A stretch of 64,000 nt of DNA from Spongiactinospora rosea (GTDB taxonomy: Bacteria; Actinomycetota; Actinomycetes; Streptosporangiales; Streptosporangiaceae): assembly GCF_003315795.1 (NCBI RefSeq), contig NZ_QMEY01000025.1, positions 1 through 64,000 of the forward strand, given 5' to 3'. How positions within the stretch are numbered: position 1 is the first letter of the stretch; each line of letters begins with the position of its first letter. A program made the position numbers and the translations under genes. Below the pieces are notes generated by a model. The model was not told the DNA's origin. It searched no databases and saw only the letters and a program-made list of their open reading frames with translations. This document shows, in pieces, positions 52,159-60,113 of the stretch.

Positions 52159-53709
52159 GTGTTCGAGACGCTTTCCGACCGCCTGACATCGGTCTTTTCC
52201 TCCCTTCGTGCCAAGGGACGGCTCTCCGACGCCGACATCGACGCGACCTGCCGCGAGATCCGCATCGCGTTGCTCGAGGCCGACGTCGCCTTGCCCGTGG
52301 TACGGGCCTTCGTCGCCCACGTCAAGGAACGCGCGCGGGGCAGCGAGGTCTCCCAGGCGCTCAATCCGGCCCAGCAGGTCGTGAAGATCGTCAATGACGA
52401 GCTGATCGAGATCCTGGGCGGCGAGACGCGGCGGCTGCGGCTGGCCAAGACCCCGCCGACGATCATCATGCTGGCGGGCCTGCAGGGCGCGGGCAAGACC
52501 ACGCTCGCGGGCAAGCTGGCCCGCTGGCTGCGCGAGCAGGGCCACGCGCCCATGCTGGTGGCCGCCGACCTGCAGCGGCCCAACGCCGTCCAGCAGCTCG
52601 CCGTCGTGGGCGAGCGCGCCGAGGTGGCGGTCTTCGCCCCCGAGCCGGGCAACGGCGTGGGCGATCCGATCGACGTGGCCCGCCGGTCCATCGACCACGC
52701 CAAGCGGCAGCAGCACGACGTCGTCATCATCGACACCGCGGGCCGCCTGGGCATCGACCAGGAGCTGATGCGGCAGGCGGCCGACATCCGCGACGCCGTC
52801 CGGCCCGACGAGATCCTTTTCGTGGTGGACGCCATGATCGGCCAGGACGCCGTCACGACGGCGCAGGCGTTCATGGAAGGCGTCGGCTTCGACGGCGTCG
52901 TACTGACCAAGCTGGACGGCGACGCCAGGGGCGGCGCGGCCCTCTCGGTGCGGCACATCACCGGCAAGCCGATCATGTTCGCCTCCACCGGGGAGAAGCT
53001 GGGCGACTTCGACGCCTTCCACCCCGACCGGATGGCCTCGCGGATCCTCGACATGGGCGACGTGCTCACCCTGATCGAGCAGGCCCAGAAGACGTTCGAC
53101 GAAGAGCAGGCCAAGAAGATGGCCGGCAAGCTCACGTCGGGCGACGGCTTCACCCTCGACGACTTCCTTGAGCAGATGGCGATGGTCCAGAAGATGGGAC
53201 CGATCAAGAATCTGCTCGGCATGATGCCCGGCATGGGGCAGATGCGCGACCAGCTCAACCAGATCGACGACCGCGACCTGGACCGGATCGCCGCCATCAT
53301 CCGCTCCATGACGCCCGGCGAGCGCGCCGAACCCAAGATCATCAACGGCTCCCGCCGGGCGCGCATCGCCCGAGGGTCCGGTGTGAGCGTCACCGAGGTG
53401 AGCAGCCTGGTGACCCGCTTCTTCGACGCCCAGAAGATGATGAAGCGGATGGCGGGCGGCCTGGGCATTCCCGGCATGCCCGGCAGCGGCGGCGGGCGGA
53501 AGGCTGCCAAGTCCGCCAAGAAGGGCAAGAAGGGGCGCAGGGTCAGCGGTGACCCGCGCAAGGCGGCGCTGGGCCGCAAGCCGAGCGGCGGCGAGGGTGA
53601 CATCCCGGCGCAGAAGCTGCCGCCGGGCCTGGGCGGCAAGCTGCCCCCCGGCCTGGAGCTGCCGCCCGGTTTCGACCCCTCCAAGCTCAAGCTGCCCGGC
53701 CAGAACTGA
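52159..53709 (+). CDS. ffh: Signal recognition particle protein Ffh
   Basis: A 516-residue SRP54 GTPase that targets nascent membrane proteins. N-domain helices (about 1-85), GTPase G1 GLQGAGKTT (about 106), DTAGRLGID (about 193), TKLDGDARGG (about 250), then the Met-rich M domain with FLEQMAMVQKMGPIKNLLGMMPG-like helices (about 336-360) that holds the signal peptide and SRP RNA. A Gly/Lys/Pro-rich tail of about 75 residues is an actinobacterial extension. GTG 52159. Starts the housekeeping block. Confidence 0.97.
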   Translation: MFETLSDRLTSVFSSLRAKGRLSDADIDATCREIRIALLEADVALPVVRAFVAHVKERARGSEVSQALNPAQQVVKIVNDELIEILGGETRRLRLAKTPPTIIMLAGLQGAGKTTLAGKLARWLREQGHAPMLVAADLQRPNAVQQLAVVGERAEVAVFAPEPGNGVGDPIDVARRSIDHAKRQQHDVVIIDTAGRLGIDQELMRQAADIRDAVRPDEILFVVDAMIGQDAVTTAQAFMEGVGFDGVVLTKLDGDARGGAALSVRHITGKPIMFASTGEKLGDFDAFHPDRMASRILDMGDVLTLIEQAQKTFDEEQAKKMAGKLTSGDGFTLDDFLEQMAMVQKMGPIKNLLGMMPGMGQMRDQLNQIDDRDLDRIAAIIRSMTPGERAEPKIINGSRRARIARGSGVSVTEVSSLVTRFFDAQKMMKRMAGGLGIPGMPGSGGGRKAAKSAKKGKKGRRVSGDPRKAALGRKPSGGEGDIPAQKLPPGLGGKLPPGLELPPGFDPSKLKLPGQN

Positions 53710-53802
53710 ACCAAGCAACGGTGCTGTGTCGGTGCCTTTTCGGTGCCTTCTCGGTACCGGCGACGACCGAATCGGGCCAATCAGGTCACGATCGTCGTGT
53801 GA

Positions 53803-53833
53803 TTGCGCCGCATGCCGTTCGATCTGGCACAAT
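53803..53833 (+). promoter_or_regulatory. Candidate rpsP promoter
   Basis: TTGCGC (53803-53808) and CACAAT (53828-53833, in TGGCACAATGG) are 19 bp apart and lie about 140 bp before rpsP in the 262-bp gap after ffh. The -10 context resembles vegetative actinomycete promoters, though the spacer is one or two bases long. Confidence 0.4.
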
Positions 53834-53971
53834 GGCATGTTGGAACAACACGGCCACGCGGGTGCCCTCTCATCCTCGCCGGCCGTCTGTCCCTCGGACG
53901 GCCTTCCCGTCGTGCCCCACTCGATGAGACGCCGTTCACCCACGCTCGAATGTCCAGGAGAGACCACACCC

Positions 53972-54436
53972 GTGGCAGTCAAGATCAAGCTCAAGCGGCT
54001 CGGTATGATCCGCAACGCGCAGTACCGCATCGTCGTCGCCGACAGCCGCACCAAGCGGGACGGCCGGGCGATCGAGGAGATCGGTCTGTATCACCCGAAG
54101 GAGAACCCTTCGCGTATCGAGGTCAAGTCCGAGCGCGCCCAGTACTGGCTGGGGGTCGGCGCGCAGCCGACCGAGCCCGTGCTCAAGCTGCTCAAGCTCA
54201 CCGGCGACTGGCAGAAGTTCAAGGGCGAGCCCGCCCCGCCGCCGCTGAAGGTGGCCGAGCCCAAGCCGGACCGCCACGGCATCTACGAGGCCGCGGCCAA
54301 GGAGGCGCTGTCCGGTGACACCGGCGGTGCCGCCACCACGCAGCGCAAGTCCAGGAAGTCGCAGAAGGCCGAGGAGCCCGCTGCCGAAGCCGCCCCCGCC
54401 GCTGCGGCCGAGGAGTCCTCGGAAGGCGGGGCCTGA
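53972..54436 (+). CDS. rpsP: 30S ribosomal protein S16
   Basis: A 154-residue S16. The conserved part (about 1-85) begins VKIKLKRLGMIRNAQYRIVV and includes RTKRDGRAIEEIGLYHPKENPS; the remaining 70 residues are a Lys/Ala/Glu-rich tail much longer than in E. coli, as in other actinomycetes. GTG 53972 follows CAGGAGAG. khpA begins two bases after its stop. Confidence 0.97.
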   Translation: MAVKIKLKRLGMIRNAQYRIVVADSRTKRDGRAIEEIGLYHPKENPSRIEVKSERAQYWLGVGAQPTEPVLKLLKLTGDWQKFKGEPAPPPLKVAEPKPDRHGIYEAAAKEALSGDTGGAATTQRKSRKSQKAEEPAAEAAPAAAAEESSEGGA

Positions 54437-54437
54437 G

Positions 54438-54680
54438 GTGCTTGAAGAGGCCCTTGAACACCTGGTCAAGGGCATCGTCGAGCATCCTGACGAGGTCCGT
54501 GTCCGCGGTCGGCGCATTCGCACCGGGCGCGTGCTGGAGGTCCGGGTCCACCCCGACGACCTCGGCAAGGTCATCGGCCGTGGCGGGCGCACCGCGAAGG
54601 CGCTGCGCACCGTCGTGAACGCGCTGGCCGACGGCAAGTTCGTCCGTGTCGACCTGCTCGACCTGAACGAAGCCCGCTGA
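54438..54680 (+). CDS. khpA: KH-domain RNA-binding protein KhpA
   Basis: An 80-residue single KH domain protein with the GxxG loop in VIGRGGRTAKALRTVV (about 45-60). KhpA binds RNA, usually with KhpB/Jag, and influences small-RNA and cell-envelope control. GTG 54438 lies in the usual rpsP-khpA-rimM order. Two hairpins follow its stop codon. Confidence 0.95.
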   Translation: MLEEALEHLVKGIVEHPDEVRVRGRRIRTGRVLEVRVHPDDLGKVIGRGGRTAKALRTVVNALADGKFVRVDLLDLNEAR

Positions 54681-54700
54681 CCTCGCGCCCGGACGCCGTC

Positions 54701-54762
54701 CGGCCGGCCCACGTTCCACCGTGTCGTGGGCCGGCCGTGCTCCGCTCCGGCGGGGCGCTTTT
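54701..54762 (+). terminator. Double hairpin between khpA and rimM
   Basis: A 12-bp perfect stem (CGGCCGGCCCAC at 54701-54712 with its complement at 54726-54737) is followed by a second stem GCTCCGC/GCGGGGC (54739-54756) and GCTTTT. The second has the form of an intrinsic terminator, so rimM may be read from its own promoter or by partial read-through. Confidence 0.65.
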
Positions 54763-54854
54763 CACATTTCCCGGGTACCGGGGCACCGTGCAGGTGGGGT
54801 ACCGCTTCCGTTCTTCGCCGGGCGCGCGGACATGCGCCCATGGAGGTCAGTTTC

Positions 54855-55373
54855 GTGCAGCTCGTCGTGGGACGCATCGGCCGCCCGCACGGCGTGCGGG
54901 GCGAGGTCAGCGTCGACGTGCGGACCGACGACCCGGCGCTGCGGTTCGTCCCTGGCGCGTCGCTCGCCACCGATCCGGCGTCCGCCGGGCCGCTGGTCAT
55001 CGAGCAGGTCCGCCCGCACTCGGGGTTCCTGCTGGTGCGCTTCGCCGGCGTGCACGACCGCGACGCCGCGGGGGAGCTGCGGGGCGTCCTGCTGCTTGTG
55101 GATTCCGACGACTCCCCGCCGCTCGACGACCCCGACGAGTTCTACGATCACCAGCTCATCGGCCTGTCGGTGGCCGCGCCCGGCGCCGAGCCCGTGGGCC
55201 AGGTCGCCGACGTGCTGCACCACGGCCAGGACCTGCTGGTGGTGCGCCGCACCGACGGGCGCGAGGTCTACGTGCCCTTCGTACGCGCCCTGGTGCCGGA
55301 GATCGACCTGGAGGCGGGGCTGCTGATCGTGGACGCGCCCCCCGGCCTGCTCGACCCGGACGAGTCCGTCTGA
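54855..55373 (+). CDS. rimM: Ribosome maturation factor RimM
   Basis: A 172-residue 16S rRNA processing factor. The N-terminal barrel reads VVGRIGRPHGVRGEVSVDVRTDDP and the PRC-barrel part has YDHQLIGLSV and VYVPFVRALVPEIDL. GTG 54855 is preferred over ATG 54840 because GGAGG at 54843-54847 is seven bases before it. trmD starts 6 bp after its stop. Confidence 0.95.
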   Translation: MQLVVGRIGRPHGVRGEVSVDVRTDDPALRFVPGASLATDPASAGPLVIEQVRPHSGFLLVRFAGVHDRDAAGELRGVLLLVDSDDSPPLDDPDEFYDHQLIGLSVAAPGAEPVGQVADVLHHGQDLLVVRRTDGREVYVPFVRALVPEIDLEAGLLIVDAPPGLLDPDESV

Positions 55374-55379
55374 GACCCC

Positions 55380-56153
55380 ATGCGCATCGACATCATCTCG
55401 ATCTTCCCCGAGTACTTCACGCCGCTCGACGTCTCGCTGATCGGCAAGGCCCGCGAACGCGGCATCCTGGACATCACCCTCCACCAGCTCCGTGACTGGA
55501 CCCACGACGTGCACCGCACCGTGGACGACAGCCCTTATGGCGGCGGTCCCGGAATGGTGATGAAGCCCGAGCCCTGGGGTGAGGCCCTGGACGCCGTCGC
55601 GGCGCGTTCCCCCGAGGCCCGGCCGCGCCTGGTTGTCCCCACGCCGAGCGGTCGGCCGTTCACCCAGGAGCTCGCGCTGGAGCTCGCCGCCGAGCCGTGG
55701 CTGGTGTTCGCCTGCGGCCGCTACGAGGGCATCGACGCCCGCGTGATCGACGAGTACGCCACCAGGACCCAGGTGGACGAGGTCGGCATCGGCGACTACG
55801 TCCTGGCCGGGGGAGAGGTGGCCGTGCTGGTCATGGTGGAGGCGATCGGGCGGCTGCTGCCCGGCGTGCTCGGCAACGAGCTGTCGGCCACCGACGACTC
55901 CTTCGCGCCGGGCGCGATGCAGAACCTGCTGGAGGGGCCGGTCTACACCAAGCCCCCGCAGTGGCGCGGGCGGGAGGTGCCGGAGATCCTGCTCTCCGGC
56001 CACCACGGGAAGGTCGCCAGGTGGCGGCGGGACGAGGCGCTCCGACGTACCGTCCGCAACCGGCCGGACCTGGTGGCGCGACTGGACCCTGACACGCTGG
56101 ACAAGCGCGACCGCGAGGTCCTGTCGGAGTCCGGCGCCGAACCGCGGCCCTGA
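55380..56153 (+). CDS. trmD: tRNA (guanine-37-N1)-methyltransferase
   Basis: A 257-residue SPOUT methyltransferase that adds m1G37 to tRNAs reading CNN codons. Trefoil-knot motifs are GGGPGMVM (about 58), CGRYEGIDARV (about 113) and GIGDYVLAGGEVAVLVM (about 136); the C-terminal RRDEALRRT helix binds tRNA. Coupled to rimM in the usual order rimM-trmD-rplS. Confidence 0.97.
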   Translation: MRIDIISIFPEYFTPLDVSLIGKARERGILDITLHQLRDWTHDVHRTVDDSPYGGGPGMVMKPEPWGEALDAVAARSPEARPRLVVPTPSGRPFTQELALELAAEPWLVFACGRYEGIDARVIDEYATRTQVDEVGIGDYVLAGGEVAVLVMVEAIGRLLPGVLGNELSATDDSFAPGAMQNLLEGPVYTKPPQWRGREVPEILLSGHHGKVARWRRDEALRRTVRNRPDLVARLDPDTLDKRDREVLSESGAEPRP

Positions 56154-56184
56154 CGGACGCCTTCCCGGCGCCGGCCGATTTCGA

Positions 56185-56381
56185 TGTGGCGCGAAGATGT
56201 GGCAGACTGAATCGCTGTCGCCGACTGTCCATCGGTCGGTGAGCCGTGGCCGGGCTCGCCAAGCCGGCCTCATCGACACCGCACGTCAAACCAGTCAGCA
56301 CGCGTGTCCGCCGCGACGCCGCGCCTCACCGCGCGGCCGGACGGACCTCCGCGCGCTCGCGTCTATGTAGGGACCGTAGCC
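56185..56381 (+). promoter_or_regulatory. rplS leader region
   Basis: The 228-bp gap between trmD and rplS contains a likely -10 context (TGGCAGACTGAA near 56200-56211), then two stems: CCGAC/GTCGG around 56221-56239 and a long one GGCCGGGCT/AGCCGGCC (56248-56269). The leader is about 150 nt. It might carry an L19-responsive structure, but no known leader consensus was verified. Confidence 0.35.
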
Positions 56382-56747
56382 ATGCACACGCAGATCCAGG
56401 AGCTTGAGAAAGCCTCGATGCGCACCGACGTCCCGGACTTCCGTCCGGGCGACACGCTGGAGGTGCACGTCCGCGTCGTCGAGGGCAACCGGTCCCGCAT
56501 CCAGGTCTTCAAGGGCTTCGTGCTGCGCCGCCAGGGCGGTGGCGCGCGGGAGACCTTCACCGTCCGCAAGGTCAGCTACAGCGTCGGCGTGGAGCGCACC
56601 TTCCCGGTGCACAGCCCGGTCATCGAGAAGATCCAGCTCGTGACCCGCGGCGACGTCCGCCGCGCCAAGCTCTACTACATGCGCGACCTGCGCGGCAAGG
56701 CGGCCCGCATCCGCGAGAAGCGTGAGGCGGCCCCCTCCGGCAAGTGA
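56382..56747 (+). CDS. rplS: 50S ribosomal protein L19
   Basis: A 121-residue L19 with the conserved DFRPGDTLEVHVRVVEGNRSRIQVFKG segment split by normal spacing, SYSVGVERTFPVHSP and RRAKLYYMRDLRGKAARI. ATG 56382 gives the standard length; it follows a weak AGGGA. L19 sits at the 30S-50S interface. A terminator hairpin follows. Confidence 0.97.
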   Translation: MHTQIQELEKASMRTDVPDFRPGDTLEVHVRVVEGNRSRIQVFKGFVLRRQGGGARETFTVRKVSYSVGVERTFPVHSPVIEKIQLVTRGDVRRAKLYYMRDLRGKAARIREKREAAPSGK

Positions 56748-56784
56748 CCGGCGCGCATCGACCCCGCGCCGCCGGTCGTCCGAT

Positions 56785-56820
56785 ATGGCCCGTGCCCCGG
56801 TGGGCGCGGGCCATTCGGTT
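56785..56820 (+). terminator. Intrinsic terminator after rplS
   Basis: ATGGCCCG (56785-56792) pairs with CGGGCCAT (56807-56814), with extra G-C pairs inside, followed by TCGGTTT. Strong stem and a short T-rich tract. Confidence 0.65.
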
Positions 56821-56971
56821 TCGCAAAGCCGGAGACATTCCCAGGTCCCGGGACGTAAAGGGGTAAACGTGTCCGTGAACGGCTGTGACTCCCGTGCGGA
56901 AGGCGACGCGCGGGTTTTCCGAGGCGGTCTGCCCGCCCTCTGGCACCGCGCATCATCTAGGCTCGTCACCA

Positions 56972-57850
56972 ATGGCTAACGAGGACCCGGGGTCTGGCGC
57001 GGCCGCGCACACCCCCGCCGAGGACGAGGTGCACGTGGTCGCGGAAGACACCGAGAAGGCCGCAAAACGCGGCAAAGAGAAAAAGGGTTCGTTCTGGCGC
57101 GAGCTGCCCGTCCTGGTAGTCGTGGCGCTCGTCTTGGCATTCATCATCAAGACGTTCGTGATTCAGGCGTTCTACATCCCGTCGGAGTCGATGGAGAACA
57201 CCCTGCTCACCAATGACCGGGTCCTGGTCAACAAGCTCGTCTACCACACCCGCGACATCGAGCGCGGCGACGTCGTGGTGTTCTCCGGGGTCGACTCCTG
57301 GGACGGCGAGGTGCAGTTCGAGGAGCCGTCCAACCCCATCGCGGCCTTCTTCCGCTGGATCGGTACCGCCTTCGGCATGGTCCCCGGCGAGAAGGACTAC
57401 ATCAAGCGCGTCATCGGCGTCCCCGGTGACAAGGTGAAGTGCTGCGACTCCAAGGGCCGGATCACGGTCAACGGCACGCCCATCGAAGAGGACGGCTACC
57501 TCTATCCGGGCGACGTGCCCTCGCAGAAGTACTTCGAGGTCACCGTCGAGCCCGGCAGGCTGTGGGTGATGGGCGACCACCGTTCGGTGTCCCTCGACTC
57601 GCGTTCGCACATGGGCGACCCGGGCGGCGGCACGATCCCCGCCGACCACGTCGTCGGCCGTGCCTTCGTCATCGTCTGGCCGTTCTCCCGCGCCGCGACC
57701 CTGCCCATCCCGGAGACCTTCGCCCAGCCCGCGCTGCACGCAGCCGCCGCGGTCGGCGGCGCGGCCCCGCTGGTGCTCGGCTTCGCCGGAGCGGTGCCCC
57801 TGGTCCTGGTGCGCCGCCGGCTGCTGCGAAGGCGCCCCGGCAGCCGATGA
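56972..57850 (+). CDS. lepB: Signal peptidase I, first of two
   Basis: A 292-residue type I signal peptidase. An acidic/Lys-rich cytoplasmic N terminus (about 1-45), TM1 (VLVVVALVLAFIIKTF), then the catalytic Ser in YIPSESMENTL (about 77) and the general-base Lys in DYIKRVIGVPGD (about 148), GDHR box (about 204), and a second hydrophobic segment near the C terminus before a basic tail. A conserved CC pair is in VKCCDSKGRITVNG. Coupled by 4 bp to the second lepB. Confidence 0.95.
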   Translation: MANEDPGSGAAAHTPAEDEVHVVAEDTEKAAKRGKEKKGSFWRELPVLVVVALVLAFIIKTFVIQAFYIPSESMENTLLTNDRVLVNKLVYHTRDIERGDVVVFSGVDSWDGEVQFEEPSNPIAAFFRWIGTAFGMVPGEKDYIKRVIGVPGDKVKCCDSKGRITVNGTPIEEDGYLYPGDVPSQKYFEVTVEPGRLWVMGDHRSVSLDSRSHMGDPGGGTIPADHVVGRAFVIVWPFSRAATLPIPETFAQPALHAAAAVGGAAPLVLGFAGAVPLVLVRRRLLRRRPGSR

Positions 57851-58437
57851 CCGTGACGGAGGACGAGAAGAAGCGGCCGAAGGGCGAGCGGGCCGGCAAG
57901 AAGCGCGGGAGCCTGCGCGAGACGGTCGGCCTGATCGCCATCGGCGTGGTCATCGCGCTGCTGCTGCAGGCGTTCGTGATCGGGCAGTTCTGGATCCCCT
58001 CGGAGTCGATGCAGAACACCCTGCAGATCGGCGACCGGGTCATCGTCAACAAGCTGCACGGCTCGGCCGACCGCGGCGACATCATCGTGTTCCGCGGCTG
58101 GGACGGCAGCGACACGATCAAGCGGGTGATCGCGGTGGGCGGCGACACCGTCGAGTGCTGCGACGCCAAGCGCCGCATCTCGGTCAACGGCGTGCCGCTG
58201 GACGAGATTTACGTCCACCCCGACGACTACCCCTCCAAGCGGAAGTTCAAGACCAAGCTGGCGGCGGGCAAGCTGTGGGTGATGGGCGACCACCGCACGG
58301 CGTCGTCGGACTCGCGCGAGGAGTACAACGGGCCGGTCGACGAGGACGACGTGATCGGGCGCGCCTTCGCGATCATATGGCCGTTCTCCCGGGCGACCAT
58401 TCTGTCGCGGCCCGAGACTTTCGCCCGGGTCCGATAG
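57847..58437 (+). CDS. lepB: Signal peptidase I, second of two
   Basis: A 196-residue signal peptidase I, shorter than the first and without its C-terminal membrane segment. Ser in IPSESMQNTL (about 55), Lys in DTIKRVIAVGGD (about 92), CC pair in VECCDAKRRISVNG and box MGDHRTASSDSRE. The start ATG overlaps the stop of the first copy. Tandem signal peptidases are common in this block of filamentous actinomycetes and may divide substrates. Confidence 0.95.
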   Translation: MTVTEDEKKRPKGERAGKKRGSLRETVGLIAIGVVIALLLQAFVIGQFWIPSESMQNTLQIGDRVIVNKLHGSADRGDIIVFRGWDGSDTIKRVIAVGGDTVECCDAKRRISVNGVPLDEIYVHPDDYPSKRKFKTKLAAGKLWVMGDHRTASSDSREEYNGPVDEDDVIGRAFAIIWPFSRATILSRPETFARVR

Positions 58438-58474
58438 CAATCGGTGATCCAGTGCGCGTAACCTCGATGCTGTC

Positions 58475-59182
58475 ATGACTGTTGTGTCGCGCATCTCAGC
58501 GCCGGCGTACCGCCCGAGGCCGAGCGTCGTGCGGCGGGATTCGGGCCTCTACGCCTACGAGAGGGCGCTGGCGCGGCGGGGGTTCACCCCCATCGCCGGG
58601 GTGGACGAGGCGGGCCGGGGGGCCTGCGCGGGGCCGCTGGTGGTGGCCGCCGTGGTCCTCGGCAGGCAGATCGACGGGCTGTGCGACTCCAAGCTGGTGT
58701 CGCCCGCGGTACGCGAGGGCCTGTACGACCGCATCCTCGCCACCGCCAAGGGCGTCGCCACGGTGATCATCTCGCCGGAGGAGATCGACACGCGCGGCCT
58801 GCACAAGTGCAACATCGCCGGCATGCGCCGCGCGGTCGCCCGGCTGTCCTTCGACCCGGGCTACATCCTCACCGACGGCTTCCCGGTGCCGGGACTGCCC
58901 GCCCCCGCCCTGGCCATCTGGAAGGGCGACCAGGTCGCGGCCTGCGTGGCCGCCGCCTCGATCGTGGCCAAGGTGACGAGGGACCGCATCATGACGGCAC
59001 TGGACGAGCAACATCCCGAATACGGCTTCGCCGTACACAAGGGGTATGTCACCCCGGGTCACCGGCTTGCCCTCGCCAACCACGGCCCTTGTCCGCAACA
59101 TCGTTTCTCCTTCGTCACGGTGGCGCGTTCCGGGCTGGGTAGCGAGATGGGTGAGAATGAAGTGGGGGCCGGTGTCGTCTGA
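58475..59182 (+). CDS. rnhB: Ribonuclease HII
   Basis: A 235-residue RNase HII that nicks RNA in RNA-DNA hybrids and removes misincorporated ribonucleotides. Catalytic Asp-Glu in GVDEAGRGACAGPLVVAAVVL (about 42-62), Asp in ILTDGFP (about 131), and AASIVAKVTRDRIM (about 165). C-terminal 20 residues are variable. ATG 58475 gives a normal N terminus; 37 bp after lepB. Confidence 0.96.
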   Translation: MTVVSRISAPAYRPRPSVVRRDSGLYAYERALARRGFTPIAGVDEAGRGACAGPLVVAAVVLGRQIDGLCDSKLVSPAVREGLYDRILATAKGVATVIISPEEIDTRGLHKCNIAGMRRAVARLSFDPGYILTDGFPVPGLPAPALAIWKGDQVAACVAAASIVAKVTRDRIMTALDEQHPEYGFAVHKGYVTPGHRLALANHGPCPQHRFSFVTVARSGLGSEMGENEVGAGVV

Positions 59183-59218
59183 AGGGGCGGCCCGGGAGGC
59201 ACGTGACAGGAGGACGGG

Positions 59219-59542
59219 ATGAGCGCAGAAGATCTCGAAAAGTACGAGACCGAGATGGAGCTGCAGCTCTACCGTGAGTACCGCGACGTCGTGGGCCTGT
59301 TCACCTACGTCGTGGAGACCGAGCGGCGGTTCTACCTCACCAACTCGGTCGACCTGGACGTGCGCACGGCCGAGAACGGCGACGTCTTCTTCGACGTGAA
59401 GATGCAGGACGCCTGGGTCTGGGACATGTACCGCCCGGCGAGGTTCGTGAAGAACGTCCGTGTCGTCACCTTCAAGGACGTCAACGTCGAAGAACTCGCC
59501 AAGCCCGACCTCGAAATGCCCAAGGAGGGCTTCTCCTCCTGA
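59219..59542 (+). CDS. DUF2469 protein
   Basis: A 107-residue acidic protein (SAEDLEKYETEMELQLYREYRDVV, FTYVVETERRFYLTN, WDMYRPARFVKNVRV). It is conserved in this position, between rnhB and yraN, across actinomycetes; function unknown. ACAGGAGGAC precedes ATG 59219 with good spacing. A terminator follows. Confidence 0.93.
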   Translation: MSAEDLEKYETEMELQLYREYRDVVGLFTYVVETERRFYLTNSVDLDVRTAENGDVFFDVKMQDAWVWDMYRPARFVKNVRVVTFKDVNVEELAKPDLEMPKEGFSS

Positions 59543-59562
59543 CCCCTGATCCCTCCTGATCT

Positions 59563-59591
59563 CCTGGCCGCCTCCGGCCAGGTTCTTTTCC
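59563..59591 (+). terminator. Intrinsic terminator after the DUF2469 gene
   Basis: An 8-bp stem CCTGGCCG/CGGCCAGG (59563-59570 and 59575-59582) with a CCTC loop is followed by TTCTTTTCC. This closes the lepB-rnhB-DUF2469 transcript. Confidence 0.8.
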
Positions 59592-59759
59592 CCTGCCCCA
59601 GGGGGACTTCAAGCAGCCTTCCCTTACCCGGCGGACCGTGCGCGGGAGTCGTTGTCCACAGGGGCCGGCGACGTAGCGTGCCGGGTTATCCACAGAACGT
59701 GGTTCACGGCCTTTCCGACCGGCCCGGGTGAGAGATGCTCGGCGCCGGAGGTGGTTGCC

Positions 59760-60113
59760 ATGGCGGCCAAGGATGAGTTGGGCAGGCACGGCGAGCAGAT
59801 CGCCGCCGATTTCCTGCAGGCGCGTGGCTGGGAGGTCCTGGCGCGCAACTGGCGCTGCAGAGAAGGAGAGATCGACATCGTCGCCCGGGACGGCCGGGCG
59901 CTGGTCGTGGTGGAGGTCAAGACCCGGTCGGGCCGTACACACGGCACCGCGCTGGAGGCGGTCAATCCGCTCAAGGTGCTACGCCTGCGGTTACTCGCGG
60001 GCCGATGGCTGGCGGGCCAGAGCGAGCGGTTCGACGCGGTGCGCGTCGACGTCGTCGCCCTGGAGCGGTTCGGGCGGGCCTACGCCATCCAGCACGAGCG
60101 GGGGGTGTCCTAG
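59760..60113 (+). CDS. yraN: YraN-family endonuclease-like protein
   Basis: A 117-residue UPF0102 protein with the restriction-endonuclease-like core REGEIDIVARDGRALVVVEVKTR (Asp, Glu, x, Lys). ATG 59760 has GGAGGT at 59747-59752. Its stop is immediately followed by the yifB start, so both are co-translated. Probably a DNA-processing role; not proven. Confidence 0.94.
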   Translation: MAAKDELGRHGEQIAADFLQARGWEVLARNWRCREGEIDIVARDGRALVVVEVKTRSGRTHGTALEAVNPLKVLRLRLLAGRWLAGQSERFDAVRVDVVALERFGRAYAIQHERGVS

